The translations under genes and the position numbers were made by a program. 64,000 bases of DNA from UBA7185 sp964606855 (lineage in GTDB: Bacteria > Bacillota > Peptococcia > Peptococcales > Peptococcaceae). Each line of letters starts with the position of its first letter. Positions within the stretch are counted from its first letter, which is position 1. The stretch covers positions 1 through 64,000 of the forward strand of contig CAZSHM010000003.1 of assembly GCA_964606855.1 (NCBI GenBank), given 5' to 3'. The notes under the pieces were generated by a model, which was not told the origin of the DNA, ran no database searches, and saw only the letters and a program-made list of their open reading frames with translations. Positions 45,822 to 54,202 of the stretch are shown here, one piece after another.

Positions 45822-46822
45822 GACACGCCTCCTGTCTCGCTCCGATCGGATCCGCTCCCGCCGGCGCGAATCTCCTGCAAGATCTGCGCGCCGCCCGCCT
45901 CGGATAGCTCCGCCGCCAGCTGCCGCCCCAGCGCGCGCGCGGCCCGGAGACCGCGCTCCGCCGTATCCGGCAGCGCGCACGCGGCGGAGCGGCGCACGAT
46001 GCGGCTGCCGTCGAGCGCGCCCACCAGCCCGTCCAAGGAAAGCGTGCCGTCCCGCAGCCGGGCGTTGGCGGCGACGGGAACCTGGCAGCCGCCCTCCAGC
46101 GCCGCGAGGAGCGCGCGCTCTGCCGCCGCGCAGAGCGCGGTCTCCGCATCGTGCACCGGCACCAGGAGATCCGCGATCTCCGCGTCGCCGCTCCGGCTCT
46201 CCACGCAGAGGATCCCCTGGCAGACGGCCGGCAGACAGACCGAAAAAGGAAGCCGCTCTCGGATGTGCCGCGCGAGCCCCATGCGCTCCAGACCGGCCGC
46301 CGCCAGGACGATGCCGTCAAAGCCCTCCTCCTCCATCTTCCGCAGCCGCGTCTGCAGGTTGCCGCGCAGATCGCGGATCTCCAGATCCGGCCGCACATGC
46401 AAAAGCTGCGACTTGCGGCGCAGACTGCTGGTGCCCAGCTTGGCCCCGCGCGGCAACGCCGCGAGGGAGGCATAGCGCGGCGAGAGCAGCACATCCGCCG
46501 GATCGTGGCGCTTCAGCACGCAGGTGATCGCAAGCCCCGGCGGCAGCTCCGTGGGGACATCCTTTAGGCTGTGCACCGCGAAATCCAGCTCTCCGCTCAG
46601 AAGCCCTGCCTCCAAGTCCCGCGTGAAAAGCCCCTTGTCCCCGATTTTCGACAGAGAGACATCCAGGATGCGATCTCCCGCGGTCTTTCGCGCGACCACC
46701 TCGTACGCCCGATCCTCACCGGTCTCCCGCAGTCTGTCCAGAACGAAGTTCGTCTGCCAAAGGGCCAGGGCGCTCTCCCGTGAGCCCACCCGAATCGTCT
46801 GCTTCCGAATCGTCTGCTTCAT
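45818..46822 (-). CDS. hemC: porphobilinogen deaminase (hydroxymethylbilane synthase)
   Basis: A 334-residue enzyme. IRVGSRESALALWQTN opens the family core, HSLKDVPTELPPG is the catalytic loop, LGTSSLRRKSQLL follows, and the cofactor-binding Cys is in EGGCQVPVAANA. The ATG at 46822 has AAAGGAG upstream and lies 107 nt inside hemA. The N-terminus repeats KQTIR twice because of a 15-bp tandem duplication (46791-46820). Confidence 0.95.
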   Translation of the reverse strand: MKQTIRKQTIRVGSRESALALWQTNFVLDRLRETGEDRAYEVVARKTAGDRILDVSLSKIGDKGLFTRDLEAGLLSGELDFAVHSLKDVPTELPPGLAITCVLKRHDPADVLLSPRYASLAALPRGAKLGTSSLRRKSQLLHVRPDLEIRDLRGNLQTRLRKMEEEGFDGIVLAAAGLERMGLARHIRERLPFSVCLPAVCQGILCVESRSGDAEIADLLVPVHDAETALCAAAERALLAALEGGCQVPVAANARLRDGTLSLDGLVGALDGSRIVRRSAACALPDTAERGLRAARALGRQLAAELSEAGGAQILQEIRAGGSGSDRSETGGVS

Positions 46823-48149
46823 GCCCCCGCTCCTTTCCGCGCGCCGCGGCGTCTTTTTGGGGATCCGCTTCGGCCGCCTGATCCTCCGGCAGCTCAAACA
46901 GATCGTTCACCGCCCGGATGTAGCAGTCGATGCGCTCCGCATGGCTCCCCGCCAGCTGGCGCAGATTGTACATCGGCTTGTGGAGCAGCTGGCTGACGAT
47001 GCTGTGCGCCAGCTGTTCCACAATCCGCTTCTCCCGCGGCGTCACATCGTCAATGCGGCGCAGCGCCTTCTCCACTTCCTTCTGCTTGATGGCCTCCACC
47101 TGCCCGCGCAGCTTGACGATGGTCGGCACCACCAGCAGGGAATCCAGCCAAAAAAAGAAATTGTCCACTTCCTCCGCCACGATGGCCCTCGCCTGCTCCG
47201 CCTCCCGCATCCGTCCCTCGAGATTCTGCGCCACCACATGCTGCAGATCGTCGATGTCAAAGAGACGCACATGCTCCAGCTCCGCCACGTCGGGGGCGAT
47301 ATCCCGCGGCACGGCGATGTCCAGAAACAGGAGCGGTTTGGTGCGGCCCGCCAGAAGCGGTTCCAGATCTTTTTTTTCGATGATATATTTCGGGGACGCG
47401 GTGCAGCAGAGGATGATGTCCGCGCGGTCCAGATAGAGTCCGAAATGATCCAGCCGAATGGCCTTGCCCCCGAACTCCTCCGCCAGCCGCTGCGCGCGGT
47501 CGAAGGTGCGGTTCGCGACGATCACGCCGCTGATGCCGTTGGAAACCAGATGGCGCAGCGCCAGTTCGCTGGTCTCGCCCGCGCCCAGAATCAGCACCGT
47601 CTTGTGGTCCAGGCTTCCGAGCTCCTGCTTTGCCAGTTCCACCGCCGCAGAGCTGACCGACACCGCCTGGCGGTCGATGCAGGTCTCCGTGCGCACACGC
47701 TTTCCCACACTCAGCGCGTTCATCAGCAGGGTGTTGAGCACGCTGTCGGACAGCTCGCAGGTGAGGGCGCAGCTGTAGGCCTCCTGTACCTGCCCCTGGA
47801 TCTGGCTCTCCCCCAGGATCATGGAATCCAGTCCTGCCGCCACCGTAAACAGGTGCTCCACCGCCGCCCGCCCCTTGTATACATACAGATACTGCCGCAG
47901 TTCTTCCGGCGCGCAGCCGCTGTAGTCGGAGATAAACGCCTGCAGCGCTTCCACCGCCTCCCGGTCGCGGGCGGCGTCCAGATAAAACTCCGTGCGGTTG
48001 CAGGTGGAGAGCACCGCCACGCCCTCCGCGCCGCGCAGATTGCGCAACTGCGCCGCGGAGCGCTGAATATGCGGTTTTGAGAGGGCCACTTTCTCGCGGA
48101 TTTCCACCGGCGCCGTCCTGTAATTTAGTCCCAATACGACGATAGACAT
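46716..48149 (-). CDS. hemA: glutamyl-tRNA reductase
   Basis: A 477-residue enzyme, first step of the C5 pathway. VVLGLNYRTAPVEIREKVAL, the catalytic Cys in VLSTCNRTEFY, GLDSMILGESQI, the NADPH site VLILGAGETSELA and the dimerisation helix (to about 430) are all present. The last 45 residues are a polar low-complexity tail (EADDSEADDSGG) that overlaps hemC by 107 nt. The ATG at 48149 has an AGG-containing purine stretch upstream; the longer frame to 48266 is rejected. It overlaps sirC by 25 nt. Confidence 0.95.
   Translation of the reverse strand: MSIVVLGLNYRTAPVEIREKVALSKPHIQRSAAQLRNLRGAEGVAVLSTCNRTEFYLDAARDREAVEALQAFISDYSGCAPEELRQYLYVYKGRAAVEHLFTVAAGLDSMILGESQIQGQVQEAYSCALTCELSDSVLNTLLMNALSVGKRVRTETCIDRQAVSVSSAAVELAKQELGSLDHKTVLILGAGETSELALRHLVSNGISGVIVANRTFDRAQRLAEEFGGKAIRLDHFGLYLDRADIILCCTASPKYIIEKKDLEPLLAGRTKPLLFLDIAVPRDIAPDVAELEHVRLFDIDDLQHVVAQNLEGRMREAEQARAIVAEEVDNFFFWLDSLLVVPTIVKLRGQVEAIKQKEVEKALRRIDDVTPREKRIVEQLAHSIVSQLLHKPMYNLRQLAGSHAERIDCYIRAVNDLFELPEDQAAEADPQKDAAARGKERGHEADDSEADDSGGLTGERPGPLADELRSGQTAGDR
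46791..46820. repeat. 15-bp perfect tandem duplication in the hemA/hemC overlap
   Basis: The unit CGAATCGTCTGCTTC occurs twice back to back (46791-46805 and 46806-46820). It reads KQTIR-KQTIR in HemC and EADDS-EADDS in HemA; 15 is a multiple of three, so both frames survive. Confidence 0.97.
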
Positions 48150-48766
48150 GCTCTCACCTTGTTTTCCACTTCTTCCCGGCTTGTCCCGCGCAGTTCCCCC
48201 GGCAGATCCATCTCCGCCAGGCGCTGAAGAAACTCTCGCCGCTTGGAGGCATCCTTGATGCCGCACATGGCCTCCTCGCGCGCCGCGGCCACAATCTCCA
48301 GCATGACGCCGTACTCCGGCCCGAACTCCTCCTCCAGCCGCTCGCGGATGGAGCGGGCGATGGCGGGGCTCACGCCGCCCGTGGAGACCGCCAGGAGCAG
48401 ATCGCCGCGCCGCACCGCCGCGCTGACGGCAAAACTGCTCTCCTCACGGCTGTCCGCCACATTGACCAGCACCTGATGCGCCTCGCACCAGCGCGCCACC
48501 GCGCGGTTGACGTCGCGCCGGTCGGTGGCGGCGATCACGAGGAAACTGCCCGCGAGCTGTCCGTCCCGGTAGGGCGCGGCAATCCAGGACAGGCGGTTCG
48601 CCTCGGCCAGCTCCGCAAGTTGCGGACAGAGCGCGGGGCTGATCACCGTCACGCTGGCCTCCTCCTCCAGAAGGCTTTCCACCTTGCGCAGCGCCACCGT
48701 TCCACCGCCCACCACCGTGCAAGGACGGCCCGCCAGATTCAGGGTCACCGCATATTGAAACGACAT
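48125..48766 (-). CDS. sirC: precorrin-2 dehydrogenase (siroheme synthase N-domain type)
   Basis: A 213-residue protein. The NAD site is TVVGGGTVALRKVESLL, ISPALCPQLAELA follows, then VIAATDRRDVNRAVARWC and FAVSAAVRRGDLLLAVSTGGVSPA as in the CysG/Met8/SirC family. It oxidises precorrin-2 to sirohydrochlorin. With SUMT downstream this shows a siroheme or cobalamin branch. The ATG at 48766 with AAGAGG upstream is chosen. No separate chelatase is seen in the window. Confidence 0.9.
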   Translation of the reverse strand: MSFQYAVTLNLAGRPCTVVGGGTVALRKVESLLEEEASVTVISPALCPQLAELAEANRLSWIAAPYRDGQLAGSFLVIAATDRRDVNRAVARWCEAHQVLVNVADSREESSFAVSAAVRRGDLLLAVSTGGVSPAIARSIRERLEEEFGPEYGVMLEIVAAAREEAMCGIKDASKRREFLQRLAEMDLPGELRGTSREEVENKVRACLSSYWD

Positions 48767-48805
48767 GTGTAAAACCTCTTTTCCGCAAAGGCGCCCGCGC
48801 CGCAC

Positions 48806-49780
48806 TCAGGAGACGCGCGCCCGCAGATACTCCACGCCCTTGCGCAGGATTTCCTTCTGCGGGAAATCCGGCAGCGCCGCGATGTATGCCTCGCCCTGGC
48901 GCAGGTAGCTCTCGGCGCGCTCCTGTGCCGCCGTCACTCCGCCCTGCGCCTCAATGATGGCGACGGCGCGGTCCACCTCCGCCTGACCGCCGGCAAAATG
49001 TCCTTCGATGAGACACAGGAGCTCCTCCCGCTCCGCAAAATCCTTCTGCAGCACCAGAATGACAGGCAGGGTCAGAATGCCGTTCGCCAGATCGCGCCCC
49101 ACCGGTTTGCCCAGTGTGTTGGCATTGCTGTGCAGATCCAGGATATCATCCTGAATCTGAAAGGCCATGCCGAGATGATAGCCGATCTTGTAAAAAAGTT
49201 CAATCTCCTCCTCGCTGCCGCCGGAGGCCACCGCTGCCGCCTGGCAGCTGCTCGCCATCAGCAGGGCCGTCTTGCGGTCGATGCGGTAGTAGTAGGTCTC
49301 CTCGGTCTGCGCGGTGTCAAAGGCGCCGCGCAGCTGCTCCACTTCCCCCAGGCTCATCTCCACGCAGAGATCGGCCAGAATCCGCAGCAGGCGGTCGCTC
49401 TCCGGCTGGGCGCGAACGATCTCCACCGCCTTGACCAGCACGTAATCCCCCACATGGATCGCGTAACGGTTGCCGTGCAGGATATTGACTGTGGGCTCTC
49501 CGCGCCGTGTGGACGCCCCGTCCACCACGTCGTCGTGGATCAGCGAAGCCATGTGAATCATCTCCAGTGCAGCCGCCAATGGCACAATCCCCGCCTCGTT
49601 GCCGTACATACTTGCCGTCAGCAGGGCAAGGGCCGGCCGCACGCGTTTGCCGCCGGCGTGCAGCATGGACAGCGCGCTCTCGCGCAGGGCCGGATGCGGG
49701 AAGTTCAAAGCCTCCTCCAGATACGCCTCCACATCGCGCATGCGATTCTTGATGTCATGCAGTTCCAAAACTCTCAGCAT
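48806..49780 (-). CDS. trans-polyprenyl diphosphate synthase (HepT-like)
   Basis: A 324-residue enzyme with both aspartate motifs: IHDDVVDGASTRRG (DDxxD) and FQIQDDILDL, plus GGKRVRPAL for IPP binding. It elongates farnesyl/geranylgeranyl chains for quinones. Chain length cannot be read reliably. The small gene just upstream resembles the HepS subunit, suggesting a two-subunit heptaprenyl-type enzyme. It is 39 nt upstream of sirC in the same operon. Confidence 0.9.
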   Translation of the reverse strand: MLRVLELHDIKNRMRDVEAYLEEALNFPHPALRESALSMLHAGGKRVRPALALLTASMYGNEAGIVPLAAALEMIHMASLIHDDVVDGASTRRGEPTVNILHGNRYAIHVGDYVLVKAVEIVRAQPESDRLLRILADLCVEMSLGEVEQLRGAFDTAQTEETYYYRIDRKTALLMASSCQAAAVASGGSEEEIELFYKIGYHLGMAFQIQDDILDLHSNANTLGKPVGRDLANGILTLPVILVLQKDFAEREELLCLIEGHFAGGQAEVDRAVAIIEAQGGVTAAQERAESYLRQGEAYIAALPDFPQKEILRKGVEYLRARVS

Positions 49781-49792
49781 ACCTTTTATCCC

Positions 49793-50395
49793 CTAGCATT
49801 CTTCCATCTCCAGCCGCGCCGCCAGCGTCTCCAGATCCGGCACCGGCAGCTCCGCGTCCGCGGGCCGCAGCCGCGCTTCGGCCCCCCGCGCCAGCGCTTT
49901 CAGGCGAGCGGCCGCATCCCGCTCCGTCCCGGGCGCGGGCTGTGCCAGAATCGCCGCCGCCTCCGCCGTCGTCTCCAGCAGAAGCTCGCGCGCGCCGCGG
50001 GCCGCGCCGCCCGTCAGCGCATCGATCCCCCCGCTGTTGAGCCGCCGCATAAACTCGATATAGACCGGCAGGCACGCTTCCTTGCCGGAAGCGGAGAGCG
50101 TCTCGTAGAAGCGCCCCAGAAAGAGATCGCCCAGGAGAACTTTCAGCTGGTCGCCGCGCCCGCCTGTCTCCCCGACGGATCCGTGCAGCCGCGCGTAGAG
50201 ATAGACCAGCTCCGAGAGCTGCCCCAAGTCCCGCCCGTCCGCTCCGGACAGACCCGCCTCGCGCCCCAGATAAGCGCCCACACGCGGGAAAAAGAGGAAG
50301 GCATCGTAGGTGAGCACATCGCGCGCGTCTGTTCCCTCCAGGAGCTCAAACACCGTGACATCCTTCACCCGCAGCTGCGAAAGGAAATCCTGCAA
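49793..50395 (-). CDS. HepS-like partner of the polyprenyl diphosphate synthase (putative)
   Basis: A 200-residue helical protein. The segment GDQLKVLLGDLFLGRFYETL and the following FMRRLNSGGIDAL resemble the HepS family (heptaprenyl diphosphate synthase component 1), which lacks the aspartate motifs as this does. The gene begins the operon, 12 nt before the HepT-like gene. TTG at 50395 is chosen: GGAGG lies 8 nt upstream. The C-terminal third is alanine-rich and low in conservation. The identification is by pattern and position only. Confidence 0.6.
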   Translation of the reverse strand: MQDFLSQLRVKDVTVFELLEGTDARDVLTYDAFLFFPRVGAYLGREAGLSGADGRDLGQLSELVYLYARLHGSVGETGGRGDQLKVLLGDLFLGRFYETLSASGKEACLPVYIEFMRRLNSGGIDALTGGAARGARELLLETTAEAAAILAQPAPGTERDAAARLKALARGAEARLRPADAELPVPDLETLAARLEMEEC

Positions 50396-50486
50396 GTCAA
50401 CCACCTCCCCGTTCGCCGGCTCGGCGCCCACCCTCTCCCGCGGCGCATCCGTCCGGCGTTGTCCCGGGCAATCGCATCCTACCCCG

Positions 50487-50505
50487 AAACTTTCACTGAA
50501 AGTTT
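50487..50505. promoter_or_regulatory. 19-bp perfect palindrome at the heme operon start site
   Basis: AAACTTTCA, a central base and TGAAAGTTT sit immediately downstream of the -10 box and should cover the transcription start, a repressor-operator position. The regulator is not known to me. Confidence 0.6.
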
Positions 50506-50534
50506 ATTGTAGCATACTTTATTCCGAGTTTCAA
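50506..50534 (-). promoter_or_regulatory. promoter of the heme operon
   Basis: On the minus strand TTGAAA (50534-50529), 17-nt spacer, TACAAT (50511-50506), about 110 nt before the first gene. Confidence 0.82.
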
Positions 50535-50635
50535 CAATTCCATGCGCCCCTGTGCGCGGAATTATGATACGGTATTTTTATAATAGAGGACAGAACTTGC
50601 GGGGCAGCGCCGCGCCGTGCGCATCGCGCCAAACA

Positions 50636-50666
50636 CAAAAAACAGAGGCGGAAGGCCCGCCTCTGT
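50636..50666 (-). terminator. distal terminator of the module B permease gene
   Basis: On the minus strand ACAGAGGCGG and CCGCCTCTGT enclose a short loop and are followed by six U. It separates the permease gene from the heme operon promoter. Confidence 0.8.
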
Positions 50667-50724
50667 GTACCCCGCGCTGCCCCCCGGATCCGCCTCATTC
50701 CGTGTCAACCCCGGGGGGATATCC

Positions 50725-50763
50725 AAAAACCGCCCCCACTTCAGAACCGCTGAAAATGGGGGC
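50725..50763 (-). terminator. proximal terminator of the module B permease gene
   Basis: On the minus strand GCCCCCATTTTCAG pairs with CTGAAGTGGGGGC and is followed by GGTTTTT. It begins 48 nt after the permease stop. Confidence 0.75.
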
Positions 50764-50810
50764 AGTGCACTGTTACTCTATGCGATTGCGGAATGGAATG
50801 CCGGACGCCG

Positions 50811-52289
50811 TCACGGCTGCAAGTTGGCGCAGAACAGATTCGGGAACGTCAGACTGACGATGACCGACATGACCAGCGCCAAAAGGATCCACGGGACACA
50901 GACTTTGTAGAGCTGCTTCTTGTTCACCCATTCCGTGTTGCCAAACACCATCGCGGCCATCATGCTGCCGCTCGGTGCCAGATAGGCCCATTGCGTACCG
51001 AAATAGACCGCCATGATGGCGATCATCGGGTTGTAGCCGGCCGCCACCAGGATCGGCGCCAGGAGAGGCGCAAAGACCATCTGCAGCACCATGTTCATGG
51101 AGAACTGACTGATCGCGCACATGAGCACGCAGACCGCGATCACAAAGACCAGGAGCGACATCTTGCTCACCATCGGAACCAGGATCGCGGACAAGAACGC
51201 CAGCACGCCCGTCCCCTCCGATACCAGGGCCGCCGCGATCACCATGATGGCGCCCGTCAGCAGAACCATATCCCAGCTGACATTGGACATCAGCCGCGTG
51301 AAATTCGCAAACGGCTCCCCGTCCTCCTTCTTGCAGAGGATCAGGATGGCCACCGTGAGGATCCCGCAGACGCCCACCATTCCGGCCTTGCTGAAGAGCG
51401 CCGTGAAGGCCCAGCTCGCAGGCAGGACCGACGGAATCAGCATGGCGACGCAGAAGAGCAGCAGAATCACCGCGCCGCGCTTCTGGTCGGCGTTCAGGCT
51501 GACTTTCTTCCCCGCGCCGCTCTCCAGCAGCGCCTCGGAACCGTCCTTAAATTTTTTCGTGTCGATGCGGGCGATGAATTTCCCGGTCAGGAGGAACAGC
51601 ACAAGCGCCAACGCGAGCGGAACCGAGATGCACATCGTGTACTGAAACCCGGTCAGCGCCGCCCCGCCCATGGCGGTCGAGAGGATGCCGCGCGTGTAAA
51701 TAGAGCCCGGCATGAAGAACGGCCATACCGTAAAGAGCCCGCTCATGGAGATGCCGAGCATGACGAAGGTCGGCAGGGCGTCCCCTTTCGTGTACCCCAT
51801 CTTCTTCAGGACGGGGCCCATAAAGCTGAAGCCCAGAAGGATCATCATAATCGGGTTTCCAATGAAAGGTGCGAGAATTGCCAGCGCAAAAAACAAGAAC
51901 GTCATAAACACCCATGGCTTTCCTACGGCGAACTTTCTGGTGACCAGCCAGGTCGCCACAACGTCCAGCAGGTTTGTCTCATTGATGTAGGCAAACAGAA
52001 TAAAACCGACCAGAGACGCGATGAAGGTCGTGTTCGTCAAGAGCAGGCCCAGCGCGGCTTCCGGGGTCTCCGCATATCCGCAGAAGCCGAGCATAATCAC
52101 GCCCAGGATGCTCGGCCAGAGCATTCCGCAGGTGCTCCAGCCCCAAATCATCCCGAGAAAAATGCATATCACGGACACGCCCAGCGGTGTGATCGGCGCG
52201 GGCGCCGGGAGGACAAACCCCAGCAACATGAGTGCGATAACGATACAAGGATTCAGATACGTTTTGATCAGACGCTTTCCATCAGACAT
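50811..52289 (-). CDS. module B: SLC13/DASS-type anion permease
   Basis: A 492-residue membrane protein with about 12 hydrophobic segments. It shares the layout of the module A permease: IWGWSTCGMLWPSILGVIMLGFCGY parallels the A copy's YGWTFIGLLIPS segment; TNTTFIASLVGF follows, and the second half has SQFSMNMVLQMVFAPLLA and APSGSMMAAMVFG. Substrates are probably organic anions moved with sodium, but this is family inference. Two adjacent ATG codons exist; the second (52289) has GAAGGG at the better spacing. It is monocistronic, with its own promoter 235 nt upstream and two terminators behind it. Confidence 0.8.
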   Translation of the reverse strand: MSDGKRLIKTYLNPCIVIALMLLGFVLPAPAPITPLGVSVICIFLGMIWGWSTCGMLWPSILGVIMLGFCGYAETPEAALGLLLTNTTFIASLVGFILFAYINETNLLDVVATWLVTRKFAVGKPWVFMTFLFFALAILAPFIGNPIMMILLGFSFMGPVLKKMGYTKGDALPTFVMLGISMSGLFTVWPFFMPGSIYTRGILSTAMGGAALTGFQYTMCISVPLALALVLFLLTGKFIARIDTKKFKDGSEALLESGAGKKVSLNADQKRGAVILLLFCVAMLIPSVLPASWAFTALFSKAGMVGVCGILTVAILILCKKEDGEPFANFTRLMSNVSWDMVLLTGAIMVIAAALVSEGTGVLAFLSAILVPMVSKMSLLVFVIAVCVLMCAISQFSMNMVLQMVFAPLLAPILVAAGYNPMIAIMAVYFGTQWAYLAPSGSMMAAMVFGNTEWVNKKQLYKVCVPWILLALVMSVIVSLTFPNLFCANLQP

Positions 52290-52503
52290 CATTTTTCCCT
52301 TCTTCCAATTCTTCCAACTTCCTATTTTCTACTTCCGAGTTTTCTACTTTCGTCCTGTTCCGCGTGCCACGCACAGCGCCGCAGGCATACCTTCTGCGCT
52401 GCGGGACGGCGCCGCGCCGTCCCAGCGGCGTCCATAAACCGCTGTTTCGCTGTTCTTGGCGCTTTGCCTGTCAAAGCCGAGATAAAACTGAATTTGGAAA
52501 CTG

Positions 52504-52514
52504 AATTCGCGAAT
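52504..52514. promoter_or_regulatory. palindrome AATTCGCGAAT near the module B permease start site
   Basis: ATTCGCGAAT (perfect 10-bp palindrome, A on the left) begins 11 nt downstream of the -10 box of the permease promoter. The same core occurs at 57384-57395 downstream of the hydrolase promoter. Confidence 0.55.
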
Positions 52515-52525
52515 CTGATAAATTC

Positions 52526-52554
52526 AGCGTAGCGCAATCCCTTCCATAAAGCAA
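52526..52554 (-). promoter_or_regulatory. putative promoter of the module B permease
   Basis: On the minus strand TTGCTT (52554-52549), 17-nt spacer, TACGCT (52531-52526). The long leader (52290-52520) contains two stable hairpins. Confidence 0.5.
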
Positions 52555-52596
52555 ACGAAGGTTTTTCAGCTTATGTTCCCTAACATGATTTCCGGC

Positions 52597-52623
52597 AAAA
52601 TAAAATAGCCGGGGCTTCCCGGC
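52597..52623 (-). terminator. terminator of the lysR gene
   Basis: On the minus strand GCCGGG, a 4-nt loop and CCCGGC run into TATTTTATTTT, 17 nt after the lysR stop. Confidence 0.75.
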
Positions 52624-52639
52624 ATCTTTTCTGGCATCC

Positions 52640-53548
52640 CTATATAAACTTTTTGATCATCCCCTGCGCCGCGGTGATATACTTTTGCGGCAATCCCTGC
52701 CGCCAGCAGATCGTCAGCGCCAGCCGCATGTCCGTCTGGATGGGGATGTAGCGCACTTCCGCCTCCCTGTCTAAGTTTCTCCTGCAGCCGACGCTTACAC
52801 CCTGATCCATCTTCAGCATCGCCGTCAGGACCTGCACACTGGAGAGATTCGCGATGATGCGGAGCTTTCCGTACTCCTCCAGCATTTCCAGAATCGGAAA
52901 GGCCTGATCATACCCCTGCGTGAAGCGCAGAAACGGGAGCTTTGCCGCGTCCTCCGGCGAGATCTGTTTCCTGTCATCCGCGATCCACTGGGAATGGGCA
53001 GCCGCGAGAACACACGGCTTTTCCGTCGAGACTTTGTAAAAGCAAAGATTCGTCCACGCCGAGAATTTCTCTTCGATCGGCTCTACAAAGTATCCGATCA
53101 GGACGGTGTTCGGATGCTCTTCCAGAAATTGCAGGCTCTTGTCGTTCTCGTAGAGGATGTCCGGAAATTCCGCATCGATCCCCTGCTCAAGCATGTAGGG
53201 GAGGAAACGCTCCACACTCCCCTGCCACCATCCACGGGGAAGCAGAACCGTCAGCTTCTCCCGCTTCTCCCGCGCGGCCCCCTTGGTCCGGATCGCCTCG
53301 ATCTCGCGCTCCACTTTTTCCACCTCCGCAAACAGGCGCTCCGAGCGCACGGCGATCTGTTTCGCCTCCTCCGTCAGTTCGATGCCGCGATACGTGCGCA
53401 GGAGCAGTTTGATCTCCCAGTCATGCTCCAGCTTGTGCAGCGCAGCGCTGATCGTGGACGGCGCCACCGGAATCGATTCTGCCGCCAGGCGGATGGAATT
53501 AAACCGGTATACCCGGCACAGATAGTCGAGCGGTTCGAGCTTCAACAT
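52640..53548 (-). CDS. module B: LysR-family transcriptional regulator
   Basis: A 302-residue regulator. The N-terminal winged helix has FNSIRLAAESIPVAPSTISAAL followed by LEHDWEIKLLLRTYRGIELTEEA, then a linker helix. The effector-binding domain (about 95-300) is typical in size but diverged. It lies between the module B permease and the zinc-ribbon gene, all on the minus strand, so it is a candidate for sensing the transported anion. A -10 box TATACT (53608-53603) precedes it. Bases 53549-53782 contain no gene. Confidence 0.9.
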   Translation of the reverse strand: MLKLEPLDYLCRVYRFNSIRLAAESIPVAPSTISAALHKLEHDWEIKLLLRTYRGIELTEEAKQIAVRSERLFAEVEKVEREIEAIRTKGAAREKREKLTVLLPRGWWQGSVERFLPYMLEQGIDAEFPDILYENDKSLQFLEEHPNTVLIGYFVEPIEEKFSAWTNLCFYKVSTEKPCVLAAAHSQWIADDRKQISPEDAAKLPFLRFTQGYDQAFPILEMLEEYGKLRIIANLSSVQVLTAMLKMDQGVSVGCRRNLDREAEVRYIPIQTDMRLALTICWRQGLPQKYITAAQGMIKKFI

Positions 53549-53782
53549 TGGAATCCCCCCATTCTTCTCGCTGTCGAACCTGGATTGCCCCCTTCTCGAG
53601 ACAGTATACCATAGAATCGAGTTTCATAAATTTATTTTATGCAATCTTGCTCCCAGAAACTTGAAAAAGAATCATCTTCCAGAATGGAAGGGAGCCGCCC
53701 TGCCGAAACAGGACCGCTCCCCGCACAAACCGCGCTCGCACAGCGATAAAAACACTCGTTTTCCTCGCCTGTCCGCGCCCTT

Positions 53783-54199
53783 TTACCCTCTCGCTCTGCG
53801 CCGTTTAAATTTCTCAAAATCCGGCAGGCCTGTCTTCAGGCCGTGATCGTCCAGCAGATCGATATTTTTTAAGATCCAGGTGATCATATCGGCCACCTTG
53901 GAGATGTTCAGCTGCGTATTCAGATCATTCTCTTCCATGTCATAGAAATAGTTGAACTGGAAATTCTCCACATAGTACTCCGCCAAGTCATAGACCGCTT
54001 TCTCCACCCCGAACTCCGTCTTCTCACACTTTGGGCAATAGAGTTCCAATCCGGCGCCGCCATAGATGTCATAGATCACCAAACCCGTCGTCAATTTCCC
54101 GCCGCAGCGCTTGCAGACGCACCGCTCCTGCCGCGCCTTCAGCATCTCCTTCTCTGTCTCGCTGCTGCCCTGACCGCCTCGAGCCATCCCTTCGCCCAT
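53783..54199 (-). CDS. module B: zinc-ribbon protein of unknown family
   Basis: A 138-residue paralogue of the module A zinc-ribbon protein. CVCKRCGGKL and, about 30 residues later, ELYCPKCEKTEFGVEKAVYDLAEY give the same C-x-C-x2-C and C-x2-C pattern. NISKVADMITWILKNIDLLDDHGL matches the C-terminal helix. Here it follows the ABC ATPase gene (3-nt gap), while in module A it precedes it. A basic tail FEKFKRRRARG is present only here. Confidence 0.75.
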   Translation of the reverse strand: MGEGMARGGQGSSETEKEMLKARQERCVCKRCGGKLTTGLVIYDIYGGAGLELYCPKCEKTEFGVEKAVYDLAEYYVENFQFNYFYDMEENDLNTQLNISKVADMITWILKNIDLLDDHGLKTGLPDFEKFKRRRARG

Positions 54200-54202
54200 C
54201 GC

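Noticed and set aside
50396..50505. Cobalamin or other riboswitch before the heme operon
   Set aside because: The leader is only about 110 nt and shows only a palindrome, not a known aptamer.
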